Both the position numbers and the translations under genes were made by a program. This document shows, one piece after another, positions 7,826 through 14,815 of a DNA stretch of 22,353 nucleotides. Origin of the DNA: JANRLJ01 sp034437895 (GTDB lineage: Bacteria > Chloroflexota > Anaerolineae > Aggregatilineales > Phototrophicaceae). Below the pieces are notes generated by a model. That model was given only the letters and a program-made list of their open reading frames with translations, was not told the origin of the DNA and made no database searches. The stretch is from positions 1 to 22,353 of the forward strand of contig DAOTTO010000520.1 of NCBI GenBank assembly GCA_034437895.1, given 5' to 3'. Within the stretch, counting starts at the first letter, position 1. Each line of letters opens with the position of its first letter.

Positions 7826-8665
7826 ATGAAAAAACTGCTTTTATTGATATTGATTGTATTGGTGATGATGCCACTCACTGTTATGGCACAAGACGAGGAA
7901 GAAGAAGAACTCCAGATTGCATTGTATTATGTTAACGATGATGGCACGTTGGAATTTGCCGAGGGCGAAGAAGATGATGGACACTATCTCTTGTGGGATA
8001 CGGTGACGCTGTTATTGCCAGCAGATTACATCGTCAGCTATGTGTTTGAATTTGCGGTGTTTGAGTCTGAAGATACTTTTGCCTATGTGAGCGAAACTCA
8101 AGAAGACGTTTGGCAATTTGCCATGAATGTTGAGGCAAGTCCCGAAACTATTCTGACGATTGTGCATGAGTTTGGGCATATCGTGGCCTTGAATAATGAA
8201 CAGTACGAGACGTATCCAACCACGATTTCAGATTCTTTGGGCGAAATTGAAAGTGACGAAGCCTACAACGATGGAATCGCCGCAGATATGGAAGCGTGCA
8301 GCACGATTGCTTTTGATGATGGATGCCCGTTGGAGGGTTCTTATATCTTAGACTTCACAGAAACATTTTGGGCGGATGATGCAGCGTTAGCCATGAGTGG
8401 CGAGGTTGACCCGGTAGAAGAATTCTACGACGCGAACCCGGATGGCTATGTGAATGATTATGCCGCAACCGATCCCACCGAGGATTTTGCCGAAACATTT
8501 GCTTATTTCGTGGCTTTGGACGATGAATCGATCACCGAAGCAGAAACATTAGCCGACGAGAAAATCCTGTGGTTCTACGATAATCCCGATATGATGGCGC
8601 TGCGCGATGAAATCCGTGCCAATGCCGAGGACAATAATTTGGAATTGGTGCTTCCCGAAGACTAA
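7826..8665 (+). CDS. Exported acidic zinc metalloprotease, gluzincin-like
   Basis: The 279-residue protein begins with a classical Sec signal peptide (KK, then a hydrophobic core, cleavage likely after 'VMA' at residue 21). The mature protein is strikingly acidic, with an Asp/Glu run at the new N-terminus. A zinc-binding HEFGH lies at 114-118 (His114, Glu115, His118). The downstream motif 'DPTEDFAETFAYF' (216-228) would give the third ligand Glu, as in zinc-binding metallopeptidases of the Peptidase_Mx or lethal-factor type. Cys158 and Cys167 could form a disulfide, consistent with export. GAGGAAA lies six bases before the ATG. The substrate is unknown. The gene appears AT-richer than its neighbours, which may reflect its acidic composition or transfer. 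The protease call rests on the motifs and the fold was not tested. Confidence 0.75.
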   Translation: MKKLLLLILIVLVMMPLTVMAQDEEEEELQIALYYVNDDGTLEFAEGEEDDGHYLLWDTVTLLLPADYIVSYVFEFAVFESEDTFAYVSETQEDVWQFAMNVEASPETILTIVHEFGHIVALNNEQYETYPTTISDSLGEIESDEAYNDGIAADMEACSTIAFDDGCPLEGSYILDFTETFWADDAALAMSGEVDPVEEFYDANPDGYVNDYAATDPTEDFAETFAYFVALDDESITEAETLADEKILWFYDNPDMMALRDEIRANAEDNNLELVLPED

Positions 8666-8690
8666 TTGGTTTTGTTCTAAATCCTTCCTT

Positions 8691-8883
8691 TTATAACGTC
8701 AGTTTTGGATAGCCCACTTTGATTAACTTTTATGATGTCCTCATCCCCCGGCCCCTTCGCCATGCAATGGAGAAGGGGAGAAAAATGGTTCGCAATGATT
8801 CTTTAAGTCCCCTCTCTACGAAGTGGGGAGGGGATTTAGGGGTGGGGATAGAATGAAAACACTGTCCGAAACTCAGGTTTTAT
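8691..8883 (+). mobile_element. MITE-like element, family 2, copy A with 4-bp target duplication
   Basis: The element proper is 8695-8879 (185 bp), flanked by the direct repeat TTAT (8691-8694 and 8880-8883). Ends are AACGTCAGTTTTGGATAG and, read inward on the other strand, AACCTGAGTTTCGGACAG. The inside holds the C-tract/G-tract core with two hairpins. It differs from copy B (12224-12408) at about ten positions. There is no coding capacity. Confidence 0.8.
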
Positions 8884-8928
8884 ACGGTTTTTGTTAAATC
8901 CTATAGAAGTTATGCAGTTGCCGCCTTT

Positions 8929-8987
8929 GTAAGGGAGGGTTTGAAACCATCCCTTACGCAGATATACCCTCAAATGCGTAAGTCCTA
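8929..8987. repeat. Overlapping palindromes, possible relic of a family-1-like end
   Basis: GTAAGGGAGGGTTT and AAACCATCCCTTAC form a near-perfect palindrome (8929-8957, one mismatch). Its right arm overlaps a second inverted repeat TTACGCA/TGCGTAA (8954-8960 and 8975-8981), so the two folds exclude each other. The end TGCGTAAGTCCTAT resembles the family-1 right end (AATGCGTGAGCGAAAGTCCT) with a short deletion. It lies upstream of the promoter at 9012, so it is not a leader of the next gene. Confidence 0.5.
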
Positions 8988-9011
8988 TCCTATAAAGAAT
9001 AACCCCGCGCT

Positions 9012-9040
9012 TTGACAGATTAGAATTTTTGAGCTAAATT
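9012..9040 (+). promoter_or_regulatory. Promoter of the cyclase-like gene
   Basis: A consensus -35 TTGACA (9012-9017) is followed after 17 bases by TAAATT (9035-9040, four of six). The predicted start lies about 23 bases before the ATG. Confidence 0.65.
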
Positions 9041-9069
9041 CCTCTAAATAGATAACGAGGGAGGGACTT

Positions 9070-9900
9070 ATGGCGGTTTCGATCACCAAAGCGCGGGAAT
9101 TCGTTTATGAAAATGGGTCGGTGTGGGAACGGACGCTGTTTGCGTATCTGTTTGAAGGCGGCAGTATCGAGCGGGTGCATCAATGCCTGCTGTGTTATAA
9201 AAATGCCGATAACGGCTTTGGGCATGGGCTGGAACTGGACATCAAAACGCCCGATTCACATCCCGCCGCGCTCGAATATATGCTCGGCTTGCTGGTGCGT
9301 GATTTAAATCTGCCTGTCGGGACTTTGTTTGAGGGGACGGCAGCGTGGCTCGAAGCGCAGCGCGAAGCCGATGGCTCACTTAAAAATCCTTCGAGCTTGA
9401 ATGACTATCCTATTGCCCCTTGGTGGGCGGAATGGGGCGGACAGTCTGCGCCGGATTCGATCACCGGGAATTTGACGAAACTCGGCCTCGTCACGCCCTC
9501 GCTGGCGGAATCGACACAGCTTTGGGTGCAGCAAAATCTCACGCTGGAAAAAATTCAGGCGAATGAATGGTTGTTTATGGCCTATCACGCCCACGATTAT
9601 TTTATGAACGTGCAGGATTTCCCAGAAGTTGAGGTGTATCGCGCCGCCCTAATCGAGAATATCCGCGCCTGTGCCGAAAAAATGCCCGAAAAGCAGTATG
9701 CAGTCCTGCTGCAATTCGCGCCCACGCCAGATTCTCCCGTCGCGCAGGCGATGCCCGATTTGGTGAAACGCAGCCTTGATTATCTCATGGAGGCGCAGTG
9801 GGCAGATGGCGGTTGGGAGGATGAACATGGGATTAAACACTGGCAGCCATCCCTTTCAATCATCATTTTGCACGGCTTACAGCGGCATTGGCGGATTTAA
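9070..9900 (+). CDS. Prenyltransferase/squalene-cyclase-like alpha/alpha-toroid protein
   Basis: The 276-residue soluble protein resembles the terpenoid cyclase/prenyltransferase alpha/alpha-barrel superfamily. It has a QW-like motif at the end ('MEAQWADGGWEDEHGIKHW'), a second degenerate one in the middle ('WLEAQREADGSLKN') and an N-terminal 'CYKNADNGFGHGLELDI'. It is much shorter than squalene-hopene cyclase (over 600 residues), and I see no DxDD cyclase motif, so cyclase activity is doubtful. It may be a single half-toroid with a binding role. AGGGAGGGA lies four bases upstream of the ATG, a strong ribosome site. It has its own promoter and no operon partner. Superfamily assignment is moderate; function is unknown. 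Confidence 0.65.
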   Translation: MAVSITKAREFVYENGSVWERTLFAYLFEGGSIERVHQCLLCYKNADNGFGHGLELDIKTPDSHPAALEYMLGLLVRDLNLPVGTLFEGTAAWLEAQREADGSLKNPSSLNDYPIAPWWAEWGGQSAPDSITGNLTKLGLVTPSLAESTQLWVQQNLTLEKIQANEWLFMAYHAHDYFMNVQDFPEVEVYRAALIENIRACAEKMPEKQYAVLLQFAPTPDSPVAQAMPDLVKRSLDYLMEAQWADGGWEDEHGIKHWQPSLSIIILHGLQRHWRI

Positions 9901-9967
9901 GGCGTATGAAGAAACAGGGGGGTTATGCCGTTTATAAATTAAGATAACATTTCTCTATCAAACCCCG

Positions 9968-10075
9968 TCCCTTCAGCCGTTACGGTTCAGGGGAAGCAGT
10001 ATCATATTTTTCCCTAGCCTCGTTTCCGGGAAAGGACTAGGATAGGGATTATGCGATTTATTTTTTAAAGCGCAT
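9968..10075 (+). other. Cluster of three hairpins, possible structured RNA
   Basis: Three consecutive stems fill the gap before the 79-residue gene. The first is 9968-9994 (11 pairs, one mismatch, loop of three). The second is 10012-10047 (CCCTA.CCT paired with AGG.TAGGG, plus an inner TTTC/GAAA). The third is 10051-10075 (ATGCG.TTTA paired with TAAA.CGCAT, loop TTTTT). The set lies 52-159 bases before the downstream ATG. No known riboswitch consensus is recognised. The hairpins could instead be repeat relics or a terminator of the upstream gene. Confidence 0.4.
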
Positions 10076-10126
10076 CACTGTGACCTGAACGACAAAATTG
10101 ATTGCTGAAAACGGAGGACTAAAATC

Positions 10127-10366
10127 ATGACCGAAACACCGCTGACGACTTCTTGGCTGTGGAAAGATGGCGAGGAACTCAACGGGTTAAAGATCAATCA
10201 AGAGAAGCAAAAGCTGGAATGGTTCGACGGGGTGGGGTGCGCTTGTGGCGATAGCACCGCCGAGCAAACCGTCGCGGAATTCCGTCAGCGCGGCGCGTCC
10301 TTTGGCAATCCGCCAGAAGATGTGTTGGCAGAACTGGAAACCGCCCTCATGGTACTGAAGCTGTAA
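10127..10366 (+). CDS. Small soluble hypothetical protein with a Cys-Ala-Cys motif
   Basis: A 79-residue soluble protein without signal peptide or membrane span. Start: GGAGG with a spacing of about nine bases to the ATG. Notable residues are a Gly-Cys-Ala-Cys-Gly centre (37-41), an aromatic-rich first half ('WLWKDG', 'LEWFDG') and an amphipathic C-terminal helix. Two close Cys could bind a metal or form a redox pair, but no other Cys or His is nearby to complete a site. No family is recognised. It is likely real given the strong ribosome site and the hairpin-rich leader before it. Confidence 0.65.
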   Translation: MTETPLTTSWLWKDGEELNGLKINQEKQKLEWFDGVGCACGDSTAEQTVAEFRQRGASFGNPPEDVLAELETALMVLKL

Positions 10367-10390
10367 ATTGTCTTGTTTGGCTTTCCGATC

Positions 10391-10430
10391 AGGTCACTGA
10401 TGAACCTGACCGGAGGTCAAATTCAGGTCA
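10391..10430. repeat. AGGTCA repeats between convergent genes
   Basis: AGGTCA occurs in direct orientation at 10391, 10414 and 10425, and its partial inverse TGACC is at 10407. TCAGGT/ACCTGA can form a small hairpin (about 10390-10405). The last two direct copies are 11 bases apart. This may be a weak bidirectional terminator; no T run follows. Confidence 0.3.
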
Positions 10431-10431
10431 C

Positions 10432-11331
10432 TTAACGGGGGGCAAAAAAGACTTCGTAGAATGTTAGCAGAAACGCAGCCTCATAACTGGGATAACGCGC
10501 TTGGATGGCCTGTACCACTGCCTCAGCCGAGTCCGCTGTTGTAAACAATTCTTCCATTAGGGTCAAATATTCGATGCCTGTATCAAGCGCACCGCGTGTC
10601 GTCGGCACACCATGCCCAACCAACACTGTCTCTATGCCATCCGCGACCATGCTTTGACGCAGCGTGTCGAGGATGCTGATCCAGTTGGGGCGATCAAGGC
10701 CGGGGAAGAAATAGGTGTTGTTGTACATCAAATCCTGAAGAATGACGGTCTTCGCTTCAGGGATACGAATCACCACTTGTTCCAGTGCTTCGGCGTTCTG
10801 ATAGACCGAAAATTCAAACGTCAAGCCATCAATCGTTTCCGAGCCTTCTACGAGGGTGGTTTCGGGTGCCTGAAAACCTTCCACAGGTTGATATTGTCCT
10901 GCGTCAAGGCCAGCCTGTAAGTTGGCGGCGATATTGGCGGTGGTCGTCAGCGGCAGAGCAAAAGCTACCGAACCTGACCAATGATCGGGATGATCGTGGC
11001 TGAGAAGAATACGCTCAATCGGTTTACCGAGGCTTTCGGTGTAGGCCAATACTTCTTGGGCAAAGGGCAGCGCAAGTTGGCTGTCTACCAAAACGAGGCT
11101 GTTCTCTGTTTCGATGATGTGTGTCGTTACCCGCGCTCCGTCTTCTGGCGCGACATAGGTATGCAGACGGGCAGCGGGTGTTTACGTCACAACGACTTTA
11201 CCCAATCTGTCTTCTGTTTGGGCTAAGGCACGACGCGCACCGAGGCCGAAGGGGATAACGCCAGCGCCGATGGAAACTGCGCCAGCCGCTCCTAAAGTTT
11301 TCAAGAAATCACGACGGATCATTTTGGACAT
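10432..11331 (-). pseudogene. Tat-exported MBL-fold hydrolase interrupted by one stop codon
   Basis: Reading from the ATG at 11331, the protein begins with a Tat signal ('SKMIRRDFLKTLGAAGA', ending 'ARRALA'). It runs into TAA at codon 50 (plus 11182-11184), then continues in the same frame to 10432 without another stop. The downstream part is a full metallo-beta-lactamase fold: HDHPDHW metal motif just after 'ERILLSH', Asp in 'VILQDLMYN', and His in 'VLVGHG'. The stop replaces what is probably Gln (CAA to TAA) early in the first strand region. No good restart exists; the first usable one is TTG at 11091, inside the fold. It is either a recent pseudogene, a sequencing error, or read through. 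The Tat signal implies an exported metal enzyme. An AraC-type gene lies just upstream on the same strand. Confidence 0.8.
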
Positions 11332-11463
11332 GGTTCACTCCTGATTGATAAAACGCTTTTAAAGAAATGCCACACTGAATCTACAGATACAGTTGACCCT
11401 ATGTCGCGTTTCTGAAAAAGTCTATTTATCAGGGGATTATGTTCAAAATTATGGATTCAAGAT

Positions 11464-11926
11464 TTACTTGCGGAATTCTCCCGGCGCAATCCCTTCGTTC
11501 TTGCGGAACCATTGCCCAAAATGCGAGGTCGTTTTAAAAGAGAGTTTTTCAGAAATTTCCGCGACAGAATAATCACTATAAGCGAGCAGGCGTTTGGCGC
11601 ACTTCGATCCCACCCTTGATGAACAAATCGGGCTTAAAGCTGAACACAATCGGGACGTTTTGCGGTTCGTCGCTTACCCATTTATGGATTTGCCCCGGCG
11701 TGATGAAAGCCAGTGTTCCCGCCGCCAGTTGGTATTCCACAAAATCACAGATGAGCTGTGTCGAGCCAGTCGGTAGCCATGCAATCTGATAAAAATTGTG
11801 GCGATGGAATGGCTTGTGTATACAACAAGTGGCATCTTCGGATCGTCCAACGACGGCTGAGATCGGCAATTGTGCGCCATCGTAAGCGGGTAAATCAAGA
11901 TGAACATCATAGGCATATTCATTCAT
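11464..11926 (-). pseudogene. AraC-family regulator with internal deletion and frameshift
   Basis: The ATG at 11926 starts an N-terminal cupin sensing domain ('HKPFHRHNFYQIAWL', 'GTLAFITPGQIHKW'). That frame stops near 11577. In a shifted frame the segment 'AKRLLAYSDYSVAEISEKL' followed by 'SHFGQWFRKNEGIAPGEFRK' is the C-terminal AraC helix-turn-helix, ending at 11464. Together they cover about 154 codons, whereas family members are about 260-300. The rest of the sensing domain and the first recognition helices are therefore missing around 11600-11615. The remaining product could bind neither ligand nor DNA normally. It sits upstream of the broken MBL gene and was plausibly its activator (inference). 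Confidence 0.8.
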
Positions 11927-11990
11927 TGAAAATGTCTCTTTTTATGGATACATCTCTTTAGATAGCCTATGATAGCTCAATTGATTTTAA

Positions 11991-12138
11991 ATATGCCAGG
12001 ACTTTCGCTTACCTCACCCCCCGGCCCCCTCTCCAAGTATTGGAGAGGGGGAGAAAAACGCATCTTGAAGTCCCCTCTCCATGCGATGGGGAGGGGATTT
12101 AGGGGTGGGGTAAATGCGTGAGCGAAAGTCCTATATGC
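11991..12138 (+). mobile_element. MITE-like element, family 1, complete copy with 6-bp duplication
   Basis: The element is 11998-12132 (135 bp) with perfect 12-bp inverted ends AGGACTTTCGCT and AGCGAAAGTCCT. ATATGC occurs at 11991-11996 and again at 12133-12138, consistent with a target-site duplication (one extra C at 11997). Inside are two hairpins, a ten-base C-tract/G-tract stem with loop AAGTATT and one with loop ATGCGAT, enclosed by CCTCACCCC and GGGGTGGGG. There is no reading frame of note. It lies upstream of the broken AraC gene. Confidence 0.85.
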
Positions 12139-12169
12139 AAACGAGGACTATCTGTTTTCATGAGGGTAA

Positions 12170-12191
12170 GGAGTGACACATAAGTCACTCC
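12170..12191. repeat. Perfect 8-bp stem hairpin between two mobile elements
   Basis: GGAGTGAC-acataa-GTCACTCC (12170-12191) sits in the 85-base gap between the family-1 and family-2 elements. No T run follows on either strand, so terminator function is doubtful. Otherwise the 11927-12434 gap holds only the two elements. Confidence 0.5.
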
Positions 12192-12219
12192 CAGCAGACG
12201 CATACATCGATGTGTTCCT

Positions 12220-12412
12220 ACTTAACCTCAGTTTTGGATAGCATACTTTGATTAACTTTTATGATGTCCTCATCCCCCGACCCCTTCGCCATGCAATGGA
12301 GAAGGGGAGAAAAACGGTTCACAATGGTGCTTTAAGTCCTCTCTCTACGAAGTGGGGAGGGGATTTAGGGGTGGGGATAGAATAAAAACACTGTCCGAAA
12401 CTCAGGTTACTT
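12220..12412 (+). mobile_element. MITE-like element, family 2, copy B with 4-bp target duplication
   Basis: The element is 12224-12408 (185 bp), flanked by ACTT at 12220-12223 and 12409-12412. Left end AACCTCAGTTTTGGATAG and inverted right end AACCTGAGTTTCGGACAG match at 15 of 18. The length is the same as copy A. It sits 22 bases beyond the pepF stop. Confidence 0.85.
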
Positions 12413-12434
12413 AGATTTTCATTGATGGAAAGTT

Positions 12435-14252
12435 TTAGGCGAATTTTCCTGGATAGACTTCGCGTGCGAGGGCTTCCTCTTGCGCCACCAATTCACGAAT
12501 GGCCGCTAACCCTTTATTCCAGAAGGCCGGATCGTTGAGGTCAACGCCGACTTTGGCGAGAATTTTATCGGGATAATCGCTGCCGCCTGCCCGCAAGACC
12601 TCAAGATACTGCGGGACGAAGGCCGCGCCGCGTTCCTGATACACATTAAACAGCGCCAACACCAACAGTTCCCCAAACGAATAAGCATATACATAACCGG
12701 GGGTGCTGATGAAATGCGGGATGTAGCTCCACCAATGGCTGTATTCCTCGCGCAGGGTGACGCTTTCACCAAACATCGCTCGCTGCGTCGTGAGCCACAT
12801 CTCGCCGATTTGCTGGCTGGTGAGTTCGCCCAAGTCGCGCCGCGCATTGTGGAAGGCATCTTCAAAGCGATTCATCGCTGTTTGGCGGAACACCGTCGAG
12901 AAGGTATCCTCAATTTTTTCCGCCAGCATCGCCAGACGCGCTTCGGGATCGTCTTCGCGCCCCATCAAATCGGTAAAGACGACCATCTCCGCGAACACCG
13001 AAGCCATTTCCGCCGTCGTCAGCGGTGTATAATAATTCATCAACGTCTGCTCGGCGGATAAATACATGTGGATGCCGTGACCGAGTTCATGCGCTAACGT
13101 GCCGACATCTTTAGCGCGGCCTGTAAAGTTCACGAAAATATACGGGTGCAGATTTGGCGTAACGGGGTTAGCGAAAGCGCCACCGCGTTTACCGGGACTG
13201 AGCGCTGCATGAATCCAGTTTTCGTCAAAGAAGCGCTGTGCGATCTCGCCCATTTGGGGGCTGAAGGCATAAAACGCATTCAGTACAATCTCACGCGCTT
13301 CCTGCCACGTATAGAATTTATCGCTTTCTTTAATCGGCAGCGGCGCATAACGGTCATATTCAGTCAGTTCATCCAAGTCGAGCAGAATACGCTTGAGGTC
13401 GTAATGCTGCGCTACGATGTCGTAATTGGCGGTGATGGCGCTCACCATCGCATCGACAACCGTATCCGGCGCTTTATTGGCAAGATTACGCGAAGAAATC
13501 CAAGTTGCGTAGCCGCGCCGTTTATCATTAGCAAATTTATCCGCTGCCAGCACATTGGAGATATACGTCAACTGCATGGCGTATTCGCGCAGTCCAGCGG
13601 TGAGTGAATCCGCCGCTTTATGGCGTATCTCGCGGTCAGGCTCGTACAATTTCGTCAGCACTTCGGTCTGCGTGAGCTTGTGACCGTCATAATCAAAGCG
13701 GATGCTGCTGGTCAACTGAGTAAAAAAACGCGCCCAGGCGCTGCGTCCGGTAACATCTTTTTCCATCAAAAGCTGTTCTTCGGCTTCCGTCAGTTGATAC
13801 GGTTTGTAGCGGCGCTCGGATTCGAGAGAATGGTGATAATTGCTCAAAAGCGGGTCTGCTAAGATGTGCGCCACATATTCATCGGCGGCATGATTCCATT
13901 CGAGGTCGAAAAAGACGAGTTTTTGCCCAAAACGTGCATTGAACTCGTTCACCTTTTGCACCAGAGCGCCGTTTTTGGGATCGGCAGTATTGCTGGCATA
14001 CATAAGCGAGGCAAAAGCCCCCAGCCGCCCGCTGAGATCGTACATATCTTCCAACGTCCGTACCGCGTTCAGCAGTTCGTCCGGATCGAGTTCATTGACT
14101 TTGCCCTTATATTGCGCGGCGAAGGCATCTCCCATCGCCTCGATCTTGCTCATATCGACTTCGATTGTCGGGTCATCCACGCCGTTATAAAGCGCGGATA
14201 AATCCCAGACTACCGACTCCGCGCCGGTCAGCTTTTCCGGTGTATCGATCAT
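12435..14252 (-). CDS. pepF: Oligoendopeptidase F, M3 family zinc peptidase
   Basis: A 605-residue cytoplasmic metallopeptidase that cleaves short peptides, of the length usual for PepF (about 600). The N-terminal helical domain (about 1-200) is followed by the catalytic domain. 'GTLAHELGHGIHMYL' carries the zinc motif His388-Glu389-x-x-His392, and the third ligand is probably Glu415 in 'TAEMASVFAE'. The C-terminal part has the family's 'WSYIPHFISTPGYVYAYSFG' substrate-channel segment, complete and with no frameshift. The ATG at 14252 has GGAG about nine bases upstream. It is monocistronic, with a good promoter at 14289-14317. A role in peptide recycling is known for the family. Confidence 0.93.
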   Translation of the reverse strand: MIDTPEKLTGAESVVWDLSALYNGVDDPTIEVDMSKIEAMGDAFAAQYKGKVNELDPDELLNAVRTLEDMYDLSGRLGAFASLMYASNTADPKNGALVQKVNEFNARFGQKLVFFDLEWNHAADEYVAHILADPLLSNYHHSLESERRYKPYQLTEAEEQLLMEKDVTGRSAWARFFTQLTSSIRFDYDGHKLTQTEVLTKLYEPDREIRHKAADSLTAGLREYAMQLTYISNVLAADKFANDKRRGYATWISSRNLANKAPDTVVDAMVSAITANYDIVAQHYDLKRILLDLDELTEYDRYAPLPIKESDKFYTWQEAREIVLNAFYAFSPQMGEIAQRFFDENWIHAALSPGKRGGAFANPVTPNLHPYIFVNFTGRAKDVGTLAHELGHGIHMYLSAEQTLMNYYTPLTTAEMASVFAEMVVFTDLMGREDDPEARLAMLAEKIEDTFSTVFRQTAMNRFEDAFHNARRDLGELTSQQIGEMWLTTQRAMFGESVTLREEYSHWWSYIPHFISTPGYVYAYSFGELLVLALFNVYQERGAAFVPQYLEVLRAGGSDYPDKILAKVGVDLNDPAFWNKGLAAIRELVAQEEALAREVYPGKFA

Positions 14253-14288
14253 GCCGTGTTCTCCGTTTAAAAAATTTTCAATGCGGTG

Positions 14289-14317
14289 ATTGTAACGGAA
14301 AAACGGCGCGGTTTCAA
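14289..14317 (-). promoter_or_regulatory. Promoter of pepF
   Basis: On the minus strand TTGAAA (14317-14312) is followed after exactly 17 bases by TACAAT (14294-14289), about 37 bases before the pepF ATG. Both boxes match the consensus at five of six. Confidence 0.75.
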
Positions 14318-14671
14318 TTTAAGGATGTCGGCTTTCCTAGGGGGATCGCATCAAATTTTGCGTGTGGCTCATAAAAGGCTAAGCCTAACTGTAAAGGCGC
14401 AAAAGTAAAACCATTAGGAATTTCGCTCTTGCCGGATATTTTTGCCTGAAACAAAGGGATTATGCAGCTTAACAATAAAATAACGGCGTATCCGATTTGC
14501 GCCAGTGCCAAGCGCACTAAACGCGCTCATTTTTAACACTCTCGATCTTTAACAATCAGCAACCACAGGTAAATAATTTTGCATAAGAGGGTATACGTAG
14601 GGGCGTGGCACGCGACTACAAAAACCTACCTGATATTACTTCAAGTAATCCTCAATAAACAATTGGAATTT
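14318..14671. other. Intergenic stretch without a convincing gene
   Basis: Between pepF and the QueA-like gene the minus strand has a 67-codon frame (14517-14314, GTG start) whose N-terminus looks like a membrane anchor ('AVILLLSCIIPLF'), but it has no ribosome site. The segment near 14597-14620 ('gtaggggcgtggcacgcgac') resembles a short GC-rich intergenic repeat. Nothing else is recognised. Confidence 0.4.
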
Positions 14672-14805
14672 TTTGAACCATCTAAGCGCAGCGACGACAC
14701 ATAGAACACCAAGAATTTGAAGCTAAATCTCTGTGTTCTCTGTGCGCTCTGTGGTTAAATCTTTTCCATTTACTTACGTCGGTCTACTTTGTGTCTCTTT
14801 GTGCT
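14672..14805. repeat. Degenerate 'cacagag' intergenic repeat
   Basis: The stretch contains 'ctctgtgttctctgtgcg', 'ctctgtggttaaat' and 'tttgtgtctctttgtgc', a run of degenerate CTCTGTG/CTTTGTG units. On the other strand this reads 'aaccacagagcgcacagag', a style of short intergenic repeat seen in many bacterial genomes. It ends close to the 3' end of the QueA-like gene. A related type of repeat lies inside the glycosyltransferase gene at 18965-19070. Confidence 0.55.
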
Positions 14806-14815
14806 TCAAAAATCA

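Noticed and set aside
9983..10002. SRP (4.5S) RNA core, suggested by GGTTCAGGGGAAGCAG
   Set aside because: The conserved GGTCAGG-CCGGAAGGAAGCAGCC apical loop is not present and the stems do not fit; the similarity is short and by chance.
10391..10430. Operator made of AGGTCA direct repeats
   Set aside because: The repeats lie beyond the stops of both converging genes, where an operator would control nothing; kept only as a repeat feature.
14314..14517. 67-codon minus-strand frame with a hydrophobic N-terminus
   Set aside because: GTG start without a ribosome site, no family resemblance and overlap with the pepF promoter region; left only as a note in the intergenic entry.
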